From: Streptomyces sp. AJS327
GTDB lineage: Bacteria; Actinomycetota; Actinomycetes; Streptomycetales; Streptomycetaceae
Reading direction: 5' to 3'
DNA: 64,000 bases
Assembly (NCBI RefSeq): GCF_013450295.1
Contig: NZ_SKBR01000004.1
Span: forward strand, 795,501 to 859,500
The notes under the pieces were generated by a model. That model did no database searches, had not been told where the DNA came from, and saw nothing but the letters and a program-made list of their open reading frames with translations. The translations under genes and the position numbers were made by a program. Each line of letters begins with the position of its first letter. The first letter of the stretch is position 1. Positions 28,301 through 37,313 of the stretch are shown here, piece by piece.

Positions 28301-29249
28301 CATCGGTGAGGCAGTCGGCATCATCGCGGCGCAGTCGATCGGTGAGCCCGGCACCCAGCTGACGATGCGCACCTTCCACACCGGTGGTGTGGCGGGCGAC
28401 GACATCACCCAGGGTCTGCCGCGTGTGGTCGAGCTGTTCGAGGCCCGTACGCCCAAGGGCGTCGCGCCGATCACGGAGGCGGCCGGTCGGGTCCGCATCG
28501 AGGAGACGGAGAAGACCAAGAAGGTCGTCGTCACCCCGGATGACGGCTCGGACGACATGCCCTACAGCGTGTCGAAGCGCGCCCGGCTGACCGTGCAGGA
28601 GGGCGACCACGTCGTCGTCGGCCAGAAGCTGACGGTGGGTACCGAGAACCCGCACGACGTGCTGCGGATCCTCGGCCAGCGCGCGGTCCAGGTCCACCTG
28701 GTCGGTGAGGTGCAGAAGGTCTACAACTCGCAGGGTGTGTCGATCCACGACAAGCACATCGAGATCATCATCCGGCAGATGCTCCGCCGGGTGACGATCA
28801 TCGAGTCCGGCGACGCCGAGCTGCTGCCCGGCGAGCTGGTGGAGCGCACCAAGTTCGAGGGTGAGAACCGCCGCGTGGTGGCGGAGGGCGGTCACCCCGC
28901 CTCCGGCCGTCCGCAGCTGATGGGTATCACGAAGGCGTCGCTGGCGACCGAGTCGTGGCTCTCCGCCGCGTCCTTCCAGGAGACGACCAGGGTGCTGACC
29001 GACGCGGCGATCAACGCCAAGTCGGACTCCCTGATCGGTCTCAAGGAGAACGTGATCATCGGTAAGCTCATCCCGGCCGGTACGGGCCTGTCCCGCTACC
29101 GGAACATCCGGGTCGAGCCGACCGAGGAGGCCAAGGCCGCGATGTACTCGGCCGTCGGATACGACGACATCGACTACTCGCCCTTCGGTACCGGCTCCGG
29201 CCAGGCGGTACCGCTGGAGGACTACGACTACGGTCCGTACAACGCCTGA
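25317..29249 (+). CDS. rpoC: DNA-directed RNA polymerase subunit beta'
   Basis: The other catalytic subunit, 1310 residues from the GTG at 25317; a TTG at 25308 is an alternative start. Zinc ligands Cys60, Cys62, Cys75 and Cys78 lie in CYCGKYKR and CERCG. The active-site NADFDGDQM has Mg-binding Asp535, Asp537 and Asp539. Further landmarks are [23 protein letters not shown], the bridge-helix/trigger-loop region ([17 protein letters not shown]) and the C-terminal [19 protein letters not shown]. Between the two halves there is a variable segment ([22 protein letters not shown]) not expected to be functional. It is co-transcribed with rpoB, and a strong terminator follows. Confidence 0.98.
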   Translation: [1310 protein letters not shown]

Positions 29250-29258
29250 CGTGGCTGA

Positions 29259-29296
29259 CGAGAGGCGCCCGTTCCCGAGGGGACGGGCGCCTCTCG
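29259..29296 (+). terminator. rpoC: Terminator after rpoC
   Basis: CGAGAGGCGCCCG (from 29259) pairs with CGGGCGCCTCTCG (ending 29296), with inner TTCCC/GGGGA pairing around a short loop. Confidence 0.88.
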
Positions 29297-29374
29297 CGTT
29301 GTTCGTCCCCACCGGAACTCCCCCATCCCACCGGACGTCATGGATGATGAGGGGAACGCCGGGAGGTGGGGTCC

Positions 29375-29956
29375 GTGTCGTACCAGCCGTGGAACCAGGG
29401 GAGTCCGGGCAGAGTGCCGGGAGGGCTGACCCCTCAGCCGTGGCAGCAGCCCGCGCAGCTGTCCGCGATGCGCGCGTCCCACACGGACCGGGAGCGCGCG
29501 ATCGACGTGCTCAAGGCGGGCTTCAGCGAGGGGCGACTCGGCCAGCCGGAGTACGAACAGCGGCTGGAGCGCGCCCAGAACGCGCAGACCTACGGTGAGT
29601 TGCACCTGCTGCTCGCCGATCTTCCCCAGGGGCCGCTTCCTCTGCCCACCCCCACTCCGCAGCAGTTCGCGCAGCCCCAGGCGTACGTCGCACAGCCGGT
29701 GCCGCGGACCTTCCTGCCCCCGCCGCAGACCAACGGCAGCGCTATCGGCGCGCTGGTCTGCGGGGTGCTGACCCCGATGTACGGACTGACGGCGATCCCC
29801 GCGATCATCCTCGGGCACAAGGCGAAGGCCGAGATCCGGCGGACCGGGGAGCGCGGCGAGGGCCTGGCCACGGCCGGGCTGGTGCTGGGCTGGGTGACCC
29901 TCGGGTTCGTCGCGGTGGTGCTGGTGATCGTGGCCGCGGTCGCGCTGGGTCGCTGA
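29375..29956 (+). CDS. DUF1707/DUF4190 membrane protein
   Basis: A 193-residue protein starting at GTG with GGGAGG nine bases upstream. Residues about 33-85 (MRASHTDRERAIDVLKAGFSEGRLGQPEYEQRLERA and TYGELHLLLADLP) form the DUF1707 (SHOCT-like) domain found in many actinobacterial membrane proteins. A Pro/Gln-rich linker follows, then two transmembrane segments of DUF4190 type (IGALVCGVLTPMYGLTAIPAIILGHKAKAEI and GLVLGWVTLGFVAVVLVIVAAVAL). Function is unknown. It sits between the rpoC terminator and the rpsL promoter region, the position known in S. coelicolor. Confidence 0.85.
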   Translation: MSYQPWNQGSPGRVPGGLTPQPWQQPAQLSAMRASHTDRERAIDVLKAGFSEGRLGQPEYEQRLERAQNAQTYGELHLLLADLPQGPLPLPTPTPQQFAQPQAYVAQPVPRTFLPPPQTNGSAIGALVCGVLTPMYGLTAIPAIILGHKAKAEIRRTGERGEGLATAGLVLGWVTLGFVAVVLVIVAAVALGR

Positions 29957-30173
29957 GGCCCGGGGCCCGGGTGCGGGGTGGCCCGGCGGTCCCGCGCGGG
30001 CACCGTCCGTGGACGCTCCGGCGGGTGCCCGTGGTTGACGCGTTCCGTCGAGAACAGGGGGAGGGGAGCGGGCGGTGCGCCCCTGGATCGGGGTGCCGAT
30101 GAGCCGTCTGGCGCCGCCCGAGGCGCCCTTCCCCTCGATCGTTCCGGGTATTACGGTGGCGTGGGCATTTGTT

Positions 30174-30202
30174 TTGACCCCAGCGGGTACGGTAGGTAGG
30201 CT
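30174..30202 (+). promoter_or_regulatory. Main rpsL (str operon) promoter
   Basis: TTGACC (30174-30179) and TAGGCT (30197-30202) with 17 bases between, an excellent housekeeping promoter. The predicted leader is about 230 bases. Confidence 0.8.
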
Positions 30203-30363
30203 CTGACCTCGTGCCTGGGGTGTCCCCTGCGCCTGAGTCCACTCCGCTGTCGGCGGGACGGATCGCGCGGCTGGTGATACCGAATCCGCATGCTTCTCCT
30301 CAAGGGGAGTCCTCTGTCGAAAAGAGGATGTCCCCGTTTTCGCGGGGCGTGCGGTCTTCGACA

Positions 30364-30382
30364 CACCCGACCTCGTGGGTCG
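30364..30382 (+). promoter_or_regulatory. Leader hairpin shared with rpsJ
   Basis: CCCGACC/GGTCGGG stem with loop TCGTG, 56 bases before the rpsL start. The rpsJ leader has the same stem with loop GCGTG at 35624-35640. Confidence 0.65.
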
Positions 30383-30437
30383 GGCTGGCGGCCCGGGTTA
30401 GCTTTACCGAGACTGGCACACAGAAACCGGAGAACAG

Positions 30438-30809
30438 GTGCCTACGATCCAGCAGCTGGTCCGCAAGGGCCGGCAGGACAAGGTCGAGAAGAACAAGACA
30501 CCCGCACTGGAGGGATCCCCCCAGCGGCGCGGTGTCTGCACGCGTGTGTTCACCACCACCCCGAAGAAGCCGAACTCGGCCCTGCGTAAGGTCGCGCGTG
30601 TGCGTCTGACCAGCGGGATCGAGGTCACGGCCTACATTCCGGGCGAGGGCCACAACCTCCAGGAGCACTCCATCGTGCTGGTGCGTGGTGGCCGTGTGAA
30701 GGACCTGCCGGGTGTTCGTTACAAGATCATCCGCGGCTCCCTCGACACGCAGGGCGTCAAGAACCGCAAGCAGGCTCGCAGCCGCTACGGCGCCAAGAAG
30801 GAGAAGTAA
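30438..30809 (+). CDS. rpsL: 30S ribosomal protein S12
   Basis: 123 residues starting at GTG. S12 sits at the decoding centre. The TTTPKKPNSALRKVARV segment carries Lys43 and GGRVKDLPGVRYK carries Lys88; both are the unmutated residues, so this allele should be streptomycin-sensitive and not one of the K43/K88 changes used in ribosome engineering. It is the first gene of the str operon, with rpsG beginning two bases after its stop. Expression is driven by a strong promoter and a structured leader. Confidence 0.98.
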   Translation: MPTIQQLVRKGRQDKVEKNKTPALEGSPQRRGVCTRVFTTTPKKPNSALRKVARVRLTSGIEVTAYIPGEGHNLQEHSIVLVRGGRVKDLPGVRYKIIRGSLDTQGVKNRKQARSRYGAKKEK

Positions 30810-30811
30810 GC

Positions 30812-31282
30812 ATGCCTCGTAAGGGCCCTGCCCCGAAGCGCCCGGTCATCATTGACCCGGTCTACGGTTCTCCTCTGGTGACCTCCCTGATCAACAAGGT
30901 GCTGCTGAACGGCAAGCGTTCCACCGCCGAGCGCATCGTCTACGGCGCGATGGAGGGGCTGCGGGACAAGACCGGCAACGACCCGGTCATCACCCTCAAG
31001 CGGGCCCTGGAGAACGTGAAGCCGACCCTTGAGGTCCGCTCGCGCCGTGTCGGTGGCGCCACCTACCAGGTGCCGGTCGAGGTCCGTCCCGGCCGCTCCT
31101 CCACGCTCGCGCTGCGCTGGATCGTGGGGTACTCCCGCGCCCGCCGCGAGAAGACCATGACCGAGCGCCTGATGAACGAGCTGCTCGACGCCTCCAACGG
31201 GCTCGGCGCCGCCGTGAAGAAGCGCGAGGACACGCACAAGATGGCCGAGTCCAACAAGGCCTTCGCGCACTACCGCTGGTAG
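30812..31282 (+). CDS. rpsG: 30S ribosomal protein S7
   Basis: 156 residues. S7 nucleates the 3' major domain of 16S rRNA and contacts the E site; in E. coli it also represses the str operon. MPRKGPAPKRPVIIDPVYGSPLVTSLINKVL, GDPV-type ALENVKPTLEVRSRRVGGATYQVPVEV and RWIVGYSRARREKTMTERLMNELLDA are all typical. It starts two bases after rpsL stops and is followed by fusA after 39 bases with a GAGAGAAG site. Confidence 0.98.
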   Translation: MPRKGPAPKRPVIIDPVYGSPLVTSLINKVLLNGKRSTAERIVYGAMEGLRDKTGNDPVITLKRALENVKPTLEVRSRRVGGATYQVPVEVRPGRSSTLALRWIVGYSRARREKTMTERLMNELLDASNGLGAAVKKREDTHKMAESNKAFAHYRW

Positions 31283-31321
31283 TCGCTCACCCCATCGAGA
31301 CCGAGAGAAGACTGAAGCCTT

Positions 31322-33445
31322 ATGGCTACCACTTCACTTGACCTGGCCAAGGTCCGCAACATCGGGATCATGGCGCACATCGACGCGGGCAAGACGACGA
31401 CCACCGAGCGGATCCTGTTCTACACCGGTGTGAGTTACAAGATCGGTGAGACGCACGACGGCGCCGCCACCATGGACTGGATGGCGCAGGAGCAGGAACG
31501 CGGCATCACCATCACGTCCGCCGCGACGACCTGCCACTGGCCGCTCAACGACGACGACTACACCATCAACATCATCGACACCCCGGGCCACGTCGACTTC
31601 ACCGTCGAGGTGGAGCGTTCACTGCGCGTGCTCGACGGTGCGGTCACGGTGTTCGACGGTGTGGCCGGTGTCGAGCCACAGTCCGAGACCGTGTGGCGGC
31701 AGGCTGACCGCTACGGCGTCCCGCGGATCTGCTTCGTCAACAAGCTCGACCGCACCGGCGCGGAGTTCCACCGCTGCGTCGACATGATCGACAAGCGGCT
31801 GGGCGCCGTTCCGCTGGTGATGCAGCTGCCGATCGGCACCGAGGCCGACTTCCGGGGCGTCGTGGACCTGGTCCGCATGAAGGCGCTCGTGTGGTCGCCG
31901 GAGGCCACGCTCGGCGAGGCGTACGACGTCGTCGACATTCCCGACACGCACACGGAGGCCGCCGACGAGTGGCGCGGCAAGCTCCTGGAAGCCGTGGCCG
32001 AGAACGACGAGGAGATGATGGAGCTGTACCTGGAGGGCCAGGAGCCTTCCGAGGAGCAGCTCATGGCGGCGATCCGCCGGATCACCCTCGCCTCCACCGG
32101 AGTTGAGGGCACCACCACCATCACCCCGGTGTTCTGCGGTACGGCGTTCAAGAACAAGGGCGTGCAGCCGCTGCTCGACGCGATCGTGCGCTACCTGCCG
32201 GCTCCGCTGGACGTTGAGGCCATCGAGGGCCACGCGCCCAACAATCCCGAGGAGACCCTGACGCGCAGGCCGTCCGAGGACGAGCCGATGGCCGCGCTGG
32301 TTTCCAAGATCGCGAGCGACCCGCACCTCGGGAAGCTCACCTTCATCCGGGTCTACTCGGGCCGCATCACCTCGGGTTCGCAGGTGCTGAACTCGGTGAA
32401 GGGCAAGAAGGAACGCATCGGCAAGATCTACCGGATGCACGCCAACAAGCGTGAGGAGATCGACGCGGTGGGTGCCGGTGACATCGTCGCCGTCATGGGT
32501 CTGAAGCAGACCACCACCGGTGAGACGCTCTGCGATCCCGGTAAGCCGGTGATCCTGGAGTCCATGGAGTTCCCGGCCCCGGTGATCCAGGTCGCCATCG
32601 AGCCGAAGTCCAAGGGCGACCAGGAGAAGCTGGGCGTCGCGATCCAGCGGCTGGCCGAGGAGGACCCCTCCTTCCAGGTTCACACCGACGAGGAGACCGG
32701 CCAGACGATCATCGCGGGTATGGGCGAGCTGCACCTCGATGTGCTGGTCGACCGTATGAAGCGCGAGTTCAAGGTCGAGGCGAACGTCGGTAAGCCGCAG
32801 GTGGCGTACCGCGAGACGCTGCGCAAGAAGGTCGAGAAGGTCGACTACACCCACAAGAAGCAGACCGGTGGTTCCGGCCAGTTCGGCCGCGTGATCATCG
32901 ATGTCGAGCCGCTTGAGGGCGACGGGTACGAGTTCGAGAACAAGGTCACGGGTGGCCGTATCCCCCGGGAGTACATCCCGTCGGTGGACGCGGGCTGCCA
33001 GGAGGCCATGGAGTTCGGCGTGCTCGCCGGATACCCGCTCACGGGTGTCAAGGTCACCCTGCTCGACGGTGCGTTCCACGACGTGGACTCGTCCGAGATG
33101 GCCTTCAAGATCGCCGGCTCGATGGCCTTCAAGGAGGCCGCCCGCAAGGCCAGCCCGGCCCTGCTGGAGCCGATGATGAAGGTCGATGTGCACACGCCCG
33201 AGGAGTACATGGGCGATGTCATCGGCGACATCAACTCGCGTCGCGGCCAGGTCCAGGCCATGGAGGACCGGAGTGGGGCCAAGGTCGTGACCGGTCTGGT
33301 GCCGCTCTCGGAGATGTTCGGCTACGTCGGGGACTTGCGGAGCAAGACCTCTGGCCGCGCCAGCTACAGCATGCAGTTCGACTCCTACGCCGAGGTTCCC
33401 AAGAGCGTCGCCGAGGAGATCATCGCGAAGGCCAAGGGCGAGTGA
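31322..33445 (+). CDS. fusA: Elongation factor G
   Basis: EF-G drives translocation. The 707-residue protein has the G1 motif AHIDAGKTTTTERILFYTG, switch regions with RGITITSA, G3 DTPGHVDF and G4 NKLDRTG. Domain II (GKLTFIRVYSGRI), domain IV (QTGGSGQFGRVIIDVEPL) and domain V (PEEYMGDVIGDINSRRGQVQAM) follow. Length and motifs are those of the main housekeeping EF-G rather than the FusB/ribosome-protection paralogues. It is the third gene of the str operon; tuf follows after a 223-base gap containing a strong hairpin. Confidence 0.98.
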   Translation: MATTSLDLAKVRNIGIMAHIDAGKTTTTERILFYTGVSYKIGETHDGAATMDWMAQEQERGITITSAATTCHWPLNDDDYTINIIDTPGHVDFTVEVERSLRVLDGAVTVFDGVAGVEPQSETVWRQADRYGVPRICFVNKLDRTGAEFHRCVDMIDKRLGAVPLVMQLPIGTEADFRGVVDLVRMKALVWSPEATLGEAYDVVDIPDTHTEAADEWRGKLLEAVAENDEEMMELYLEGQEPSEEQLMAAIRRITLASTGVEGTTTITPVFCGTAFKNKGVQPLLDAIVRYLPAPLDVEAIEGHAPNNPEETLTRRPSEDEPMAALVSKIASDPHLGKLTFIRVYSGRITSGSQVLNSVKGKKERIGKIYRMHANKREEIDAVGAGDIVAVMGLKQTTTGETLCDPGKPVILESMEFPAPVIQVAIEPKSKGDQEKLGVAIQRLAEEDPSFQVHTDEETGQTIIAGMGELHLDVLVDRMKREFKVEANVGKPQVAYRETLRKKVEKVDYTHKKQTGGSGQFGRVIIDVEPLEGDGYEFENKVTGGRIPREYIPSVDAGCQEAMEFGVLAGYPLTGVKVTLLDGAFHDVDSSEMAFKIAGSMAFKEAARKASPALLEPMMKVDVHTPEEYMGDVIGDINSRRGQVQAMEDRSGAKVVTGLVPLSEMFGYVGDLRSKTSGRASYSMQFDSYAEVPKSVAEEIIAKAKGE

Positions 33446-33502
33446 CGCGGCGCGTGCGCTGAACCTCACCCATTAGGCTGGAGCAACGGCATTCGGGGCA
33501 CT

Positions 33503-33533
33503 CCACCACAGACCGCCCAGCGGTCCGTGGTGG
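33503..33533 (+). terminator. Hairpin in fusA-tuf gap
   Basis: CCACCAC-A-GACCGC pairs with GCGGTC-C-GTGGTGG around a CCA loop. Just upstream, TTAGGCT (33474-33480) is a -10-like element. A separate tuf promoter in this gap is known from other streptomycetes, so the stem may act as an attenuator or mRNA stabiliser. Confidence 0.6.
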
Positions 33534-33668
33534 GGACCTCGGCGCCCGCCCATCCAAGCGAACTGGTCAAGGGCATCCCCCTCGGGGTCCTGACCCGTTC
33601 GGAACGACCACCTGAACCCCTCCGCAAAGTGTGGAGGGTGTACAGCACCAGTCCACAGGAGGACCCCA

Positions 33669-34862
<1,194 letters not shown>

Positions 34863-34889
34863 CCTTCCGCGCCTAGGCGTAGAGCAGAA

Positions 34890-34926
34890 GGGGTCCTTCC
34901 GCCGCTTGGCGGGGGGACCCCTTTTT
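34890..34926 (+). terminator. tuf: Terminator after tuf
   Basis: Arms 34890-34903 and 34908-34921 pair over 14 bp with two T-G pairs, loop GCTT, then TTTTT. One of the few classic rho-independent terminators in the window. Confidence 0.92.
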
Positions 34927-34927
34927 C

Positions 34928-34954
34928 GTGTTCCCCGTGTTCCCCGTGTTCCCC
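34928..34954. repeat. 9-bp tandem repeat, three copies
   Basis: Three perfect copies of GTGTTCCCC immediately after the tuf terminator. The next nine bases (GAGTTCGCC) look like a decayed unit. Confidence 0.9.
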
Positions 34955-35695
34955 GAGTTCGCCGAACTCCCTGTGTGCTCCGCCCCGTTCGCGGGGCCCG
35001 GGCCACCGACTCCTCCGGTGCCGGGCCGGTGTCGTGCGGTGCCGCCACCGCGGACTGGTTCGGCCTCCGGCCGTCGTGCGCGTGGGTCGTGTCCGTAGCC
35101 GTCGTGTTCGCGGTCATCTTCGCCATCGAGCCGACGGGGATCGGTCCCGGATACACCGGGAGGTGGGTCCGTCCGGCGGAGCGGTCCGCGACCGGGACCC
35201 TACGGGTCCGGCGTACCACCGGCGCGTCGCGGGGGAGCGCGCTGTGGTAGTGCGGTCAGGTGGTTCACACCAGGCCGACCGGGGAGGGCGCCGAGGATGC
35301 CGCGGTGAACCCGTGATAATGCCCCGATTGGCGTCAGCTAATCGCGGTGTGGCACACTGTGCAGGTTGCTCGGTTGAGTGCCGATGCCGCGCGCCTCCCG
35401 CCGGGAGGACTGGAAGCGAGTCCCAGGTATTCGTCGTCCCTTATCAGGGGCGGAAGTACGGGAATCTTCCGGGAAGCGTGGGAGGGGCTTCCAGCCAGGC
35501 ACCGGTGGGTTCTCTCCCCCGACTCCCTTCGCCGCTCCGTTGTGAGCCCGCTGTGTCGCGGCTCCCGGGTGGTCCACAGGGTTCCACGCACCGTGGAGCA
35601 CTCTGAGAAGGGAAGCGACACGCCCGACCGCGTGGGTCGGCGGAGAGTGGTCACGGGTTCCAGAGCGTTACGAGAGACAGGACTACGAAGTAGCC
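34955..35695 (+). other. tuf-rpsJ interval with rpsJ leader
   Basis: About 740 bases without a supportable gene. The left half encodes a short frame with one hydrophobic segment (VVSVAVVFAVIFAI, near 35085-35130) but no ribosome-binding site. The right half looks like an rpsJ promoter and leader: TTGGCG at 35328 and CACACT at 35353 are weak promoter elements, TGGAAGC (35411-35417) can pair with GCTTCCA (35487-35493), and a small hairpin lies at 35624-35640. Confidence 0.5.
35624..35640 (+). promoter_or_regulatory. Leader hairpin before rpsJ
   Basis: CCGACC/GGTCGG stem with loop GCGTG, 55 bases before rpsJ, matching the hairpin 56 bases before rpsL. Confidence 0.65.
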
Positions 35696-36004
35696 ATGGC
35701 GGGACAGAAGATCCGCATCCGGCTCAAGGCCTACGACCACGAGGTCATCGACAACTCGGCGAAGAAGATCGTCGAGACGGTGACCCGTACCGGTGCGTCG
35801 GTCGCGGGCCCGGTGCCGCTGCCCACTGAGAAGAACGTGTACTGCGTCATCAAGTCGCCGCACAAGTACAAGGACTCGCGCGAGCACTTCGAGATGCGTA
35901 CCCACAAGCGTCTGATCGACATCCTCGACCCGACGCCCAAGACCGTTGACTCGCTGATGCGCCTGGACCTTCCGGCCGGCGTTGACATCGAGATCAAGCT
36001 CTGA
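35696..36004 (+). CDS. rpsJ: 30S ribosomal protein S10
   Basis: 102 residues: MAGQKIRIRLKAYDHEVIDNSAKKIVETV, the loop GPVPLPTEKNVYCVIKSPHKYKDSREHFEMRTHKRLIDI and PAGVDIEIKL, all canonical. S10 binds 16S rRNA at the A-site side and also acts with NusB (NusE) in antitermination and with NusG. It opens the S10 operon after a leader of over 300 bases. rplC follows after 13 bases. Confidence 0.98.
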   Translation: MAGQKIRIRLKAYDHEVIDNSAKKIVETVTRTGASVAGPVPLPTEKNVYCVIKSPHKYKDSREHFEMRTHKRLIDILDPTPKTVDSLMRLDLPAGVDIEIKL

Positions 36005-36017
36005 GGGGTGCGGGAAG

Positions 36018-36662
36018 ATGGCTAAGCAGATCAAGGGCCTCCTGGGCGAGAAGCTCGGCATGACCCAGGTCTGGGACGAGAACAACCGTGTCGTCCCGGT
36101 GACCGTGGTCAAGGCCGGTCCGAACGTCGTGACCCAGGTGCGCACCGCAGACAGGGACGGCTACGAGGCCGTCCAGATCGCCTTCGGCGAGATCGACCCG
36201 CGCAAGGTGAACAAGCCGCTCAAGGGGCACTTCGCCAAGTCCGACGTCACCCCGCGCCGTCACCTCGTGGAGCTGCGGACCTCCGACGCCAGCGAGTACA
36301 CGCTCGGCCAGGAGCTGACCGCCGACTCCTTCGAGTCCGGCCTCAAGGTCGACGTGACCGGCAAGTCGAAGGGCAAGGGCTTCGCCGGTGGCATGAAGCG
36401 GCACGGTTTCCACGGCGGCAAGGCTTCGCACGGTGCGCACCGCATCCACCGCAAGCCGGGCGCCATCGGCGGCTGTGCCACCCCCGGACGTGTCTTCAAG
36501 GGCACCCGGATGGCAGGCCGTATGGGCAACGAGCGGGTCACCACCCAGAACCTGACCGTCCACGCCGTTGACGCGGAGAAGGGCCTGCTGCTCATCAAGG
36601 GCGCGGTCCCCGGTCCGAACGGCGGCCTCGTCCTGGTCCGTACCGCGGCCAAGGGGGCCTGA
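36018..36662 (+). CDS. rplC: 50S ribosomal protein L3
   Basis: 214 residues starting MAKQIKGLLGEKLGMTQVWDENN with a GGGAAG site. The central loop reaching the peptidyl transferase centre is present (GVKRHGF-type GGMKRHGFHGGKASHGAHRIHRKPGAIGGCATPGRVFKG). An in-frame ATG 36 bases earlier overlaps rpsJ and is not likely. It lies between rpsJ and rplD, six bases before the latter. Confidence 0.97.
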   Translation: MAKQIKGLLGEKLGMTQVWDENNRVVPVTVVKAGPNVVTQVRTADRDGYEAVQIAFGEIDPRKVNKPLKGHFAKSDVTPRRHLVELRTSDASEYTLGQELTADSFESGLKVDVTGKSKGKGFAGGMKRHGFHGGKASHGAHRIHRKPGAIGGCATPGRVFKGTRMAGRMGNERVTTQNLTVHAVDAEKGLLLIKGAVPGPNGGLVLVRTAAKGA

Positions 36663-36668
36663 AGTTAA

Positions 36669-37313
36669 ATGAGCACGATTGACATCCTTTCGCCCGCGGG
36701 CGAGAAGGCCGGGACCGTGGAGCTCCCCGCCGAGCTCTTCGACGCGCAGGCCAGCGTGCCGTTGATGCACCAGGTCGTTGTCGCGCAGCTGGCCGCCGCC
36801 CGGCAGGGCACGCACAAGACGAAGACCCGTGGCGAGGTGCGCGGCGGTGGCCGCAAGCCGTACCGCCAGAAGGGCACGGGCCGCGCCCGGCAGGGTTCGA
36901 CGCGCGCTCCGCAGTTCGCCGGTGGTGGCGTGGTGCACGGTCCCGTGCCCCGTGACTACTCGCAGCGGACGCCGAAGAAGATGAAGGCCGCCGCCCTGCG
37001 TGGCGCCCTCTCGGACCGCGCCCGGCACTCCCGGGTCCACGTTGTCACCGGCGTGGTCGACGGCGAGGTCTCCACCAAGGCCGCGCGGACCTTCTTCGGG
37101 AAGATCAGCGAGCGCAAGAACCTGCTGCTGGTCGCCGAGCGCGACGACCAGTCCGCCTGGCTCTCGGCCCGCAACCTGCCCCAGGTGCACATCCTGGAGC
37201 CGGGGCAGCTGAACACGTATGACGTGCTCGTGTCCGACGACGTGGTCTTCACCAAGGCCGCCTTCGAGTCCTTCGTCGCCGCGCGTACGAAGACCGAAGG
37301 GAGCGACGCCTGA
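36669..37313 (+). CDS. rplD: 50S ribosomal protein L4
   Basis: 214 residues. The exit-tunnel loop is recognisable (GTHKTKTRGEVRGGGRKPYRQKGTGRARQGSTRAPQFAGGG), followed by YSQRTPKKMKAAALRGALSDRA. L4 can repress the S10 operon in enterobacteria; whether it does so here is unknown. Its stop overlaps the rplW ATG (TGATG). Confidence 0.97.
   Translation: MSTIDILSPAGEKAGTVELPAELFDAQASVPLMHQVVVAQLAAARQGTHKTKTRGEVRGGGRKPYRQKGTGRARQGSTRAPQFAGGGVVHGPVPRDYSQRTPKKMKAAALRGALSDRARHSRVHVVTGVVDGEVSTKAARTFFGKISERKNLLLVAERDDQSAWLSARNLPQVHILEPGQLNTYDVLVSDDVVFTKAAFESFVAARTKTEGSDA

Larger units (their letters stand above)
29957..30437 (+). other. rpsL upstream region and leader
   Basis: 481 bases with no gene. 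It holds the main rpsL promoter, then a 5' leader with several stems: CCTCT/AGAGG near 30311-30327, CCCCG/CGGGG at 30332-30347, and CCCGACC/GGTCGGG at 30364-30382. The last is nearly identical to a hairpin before rpsJ. A second -10-like TTAGCT lies near 30395. Confidence 0.6.

Noticed and set aside
34906..35250. Plus-strand ORF with VPRVPRV repeat after the tuf terminator
   Set aside because: Starts inside a terminator hairpin and reads through a tandem repeat, so it is not a gene as drawn; the inner hydrophobic part is noted only as a possible relic.
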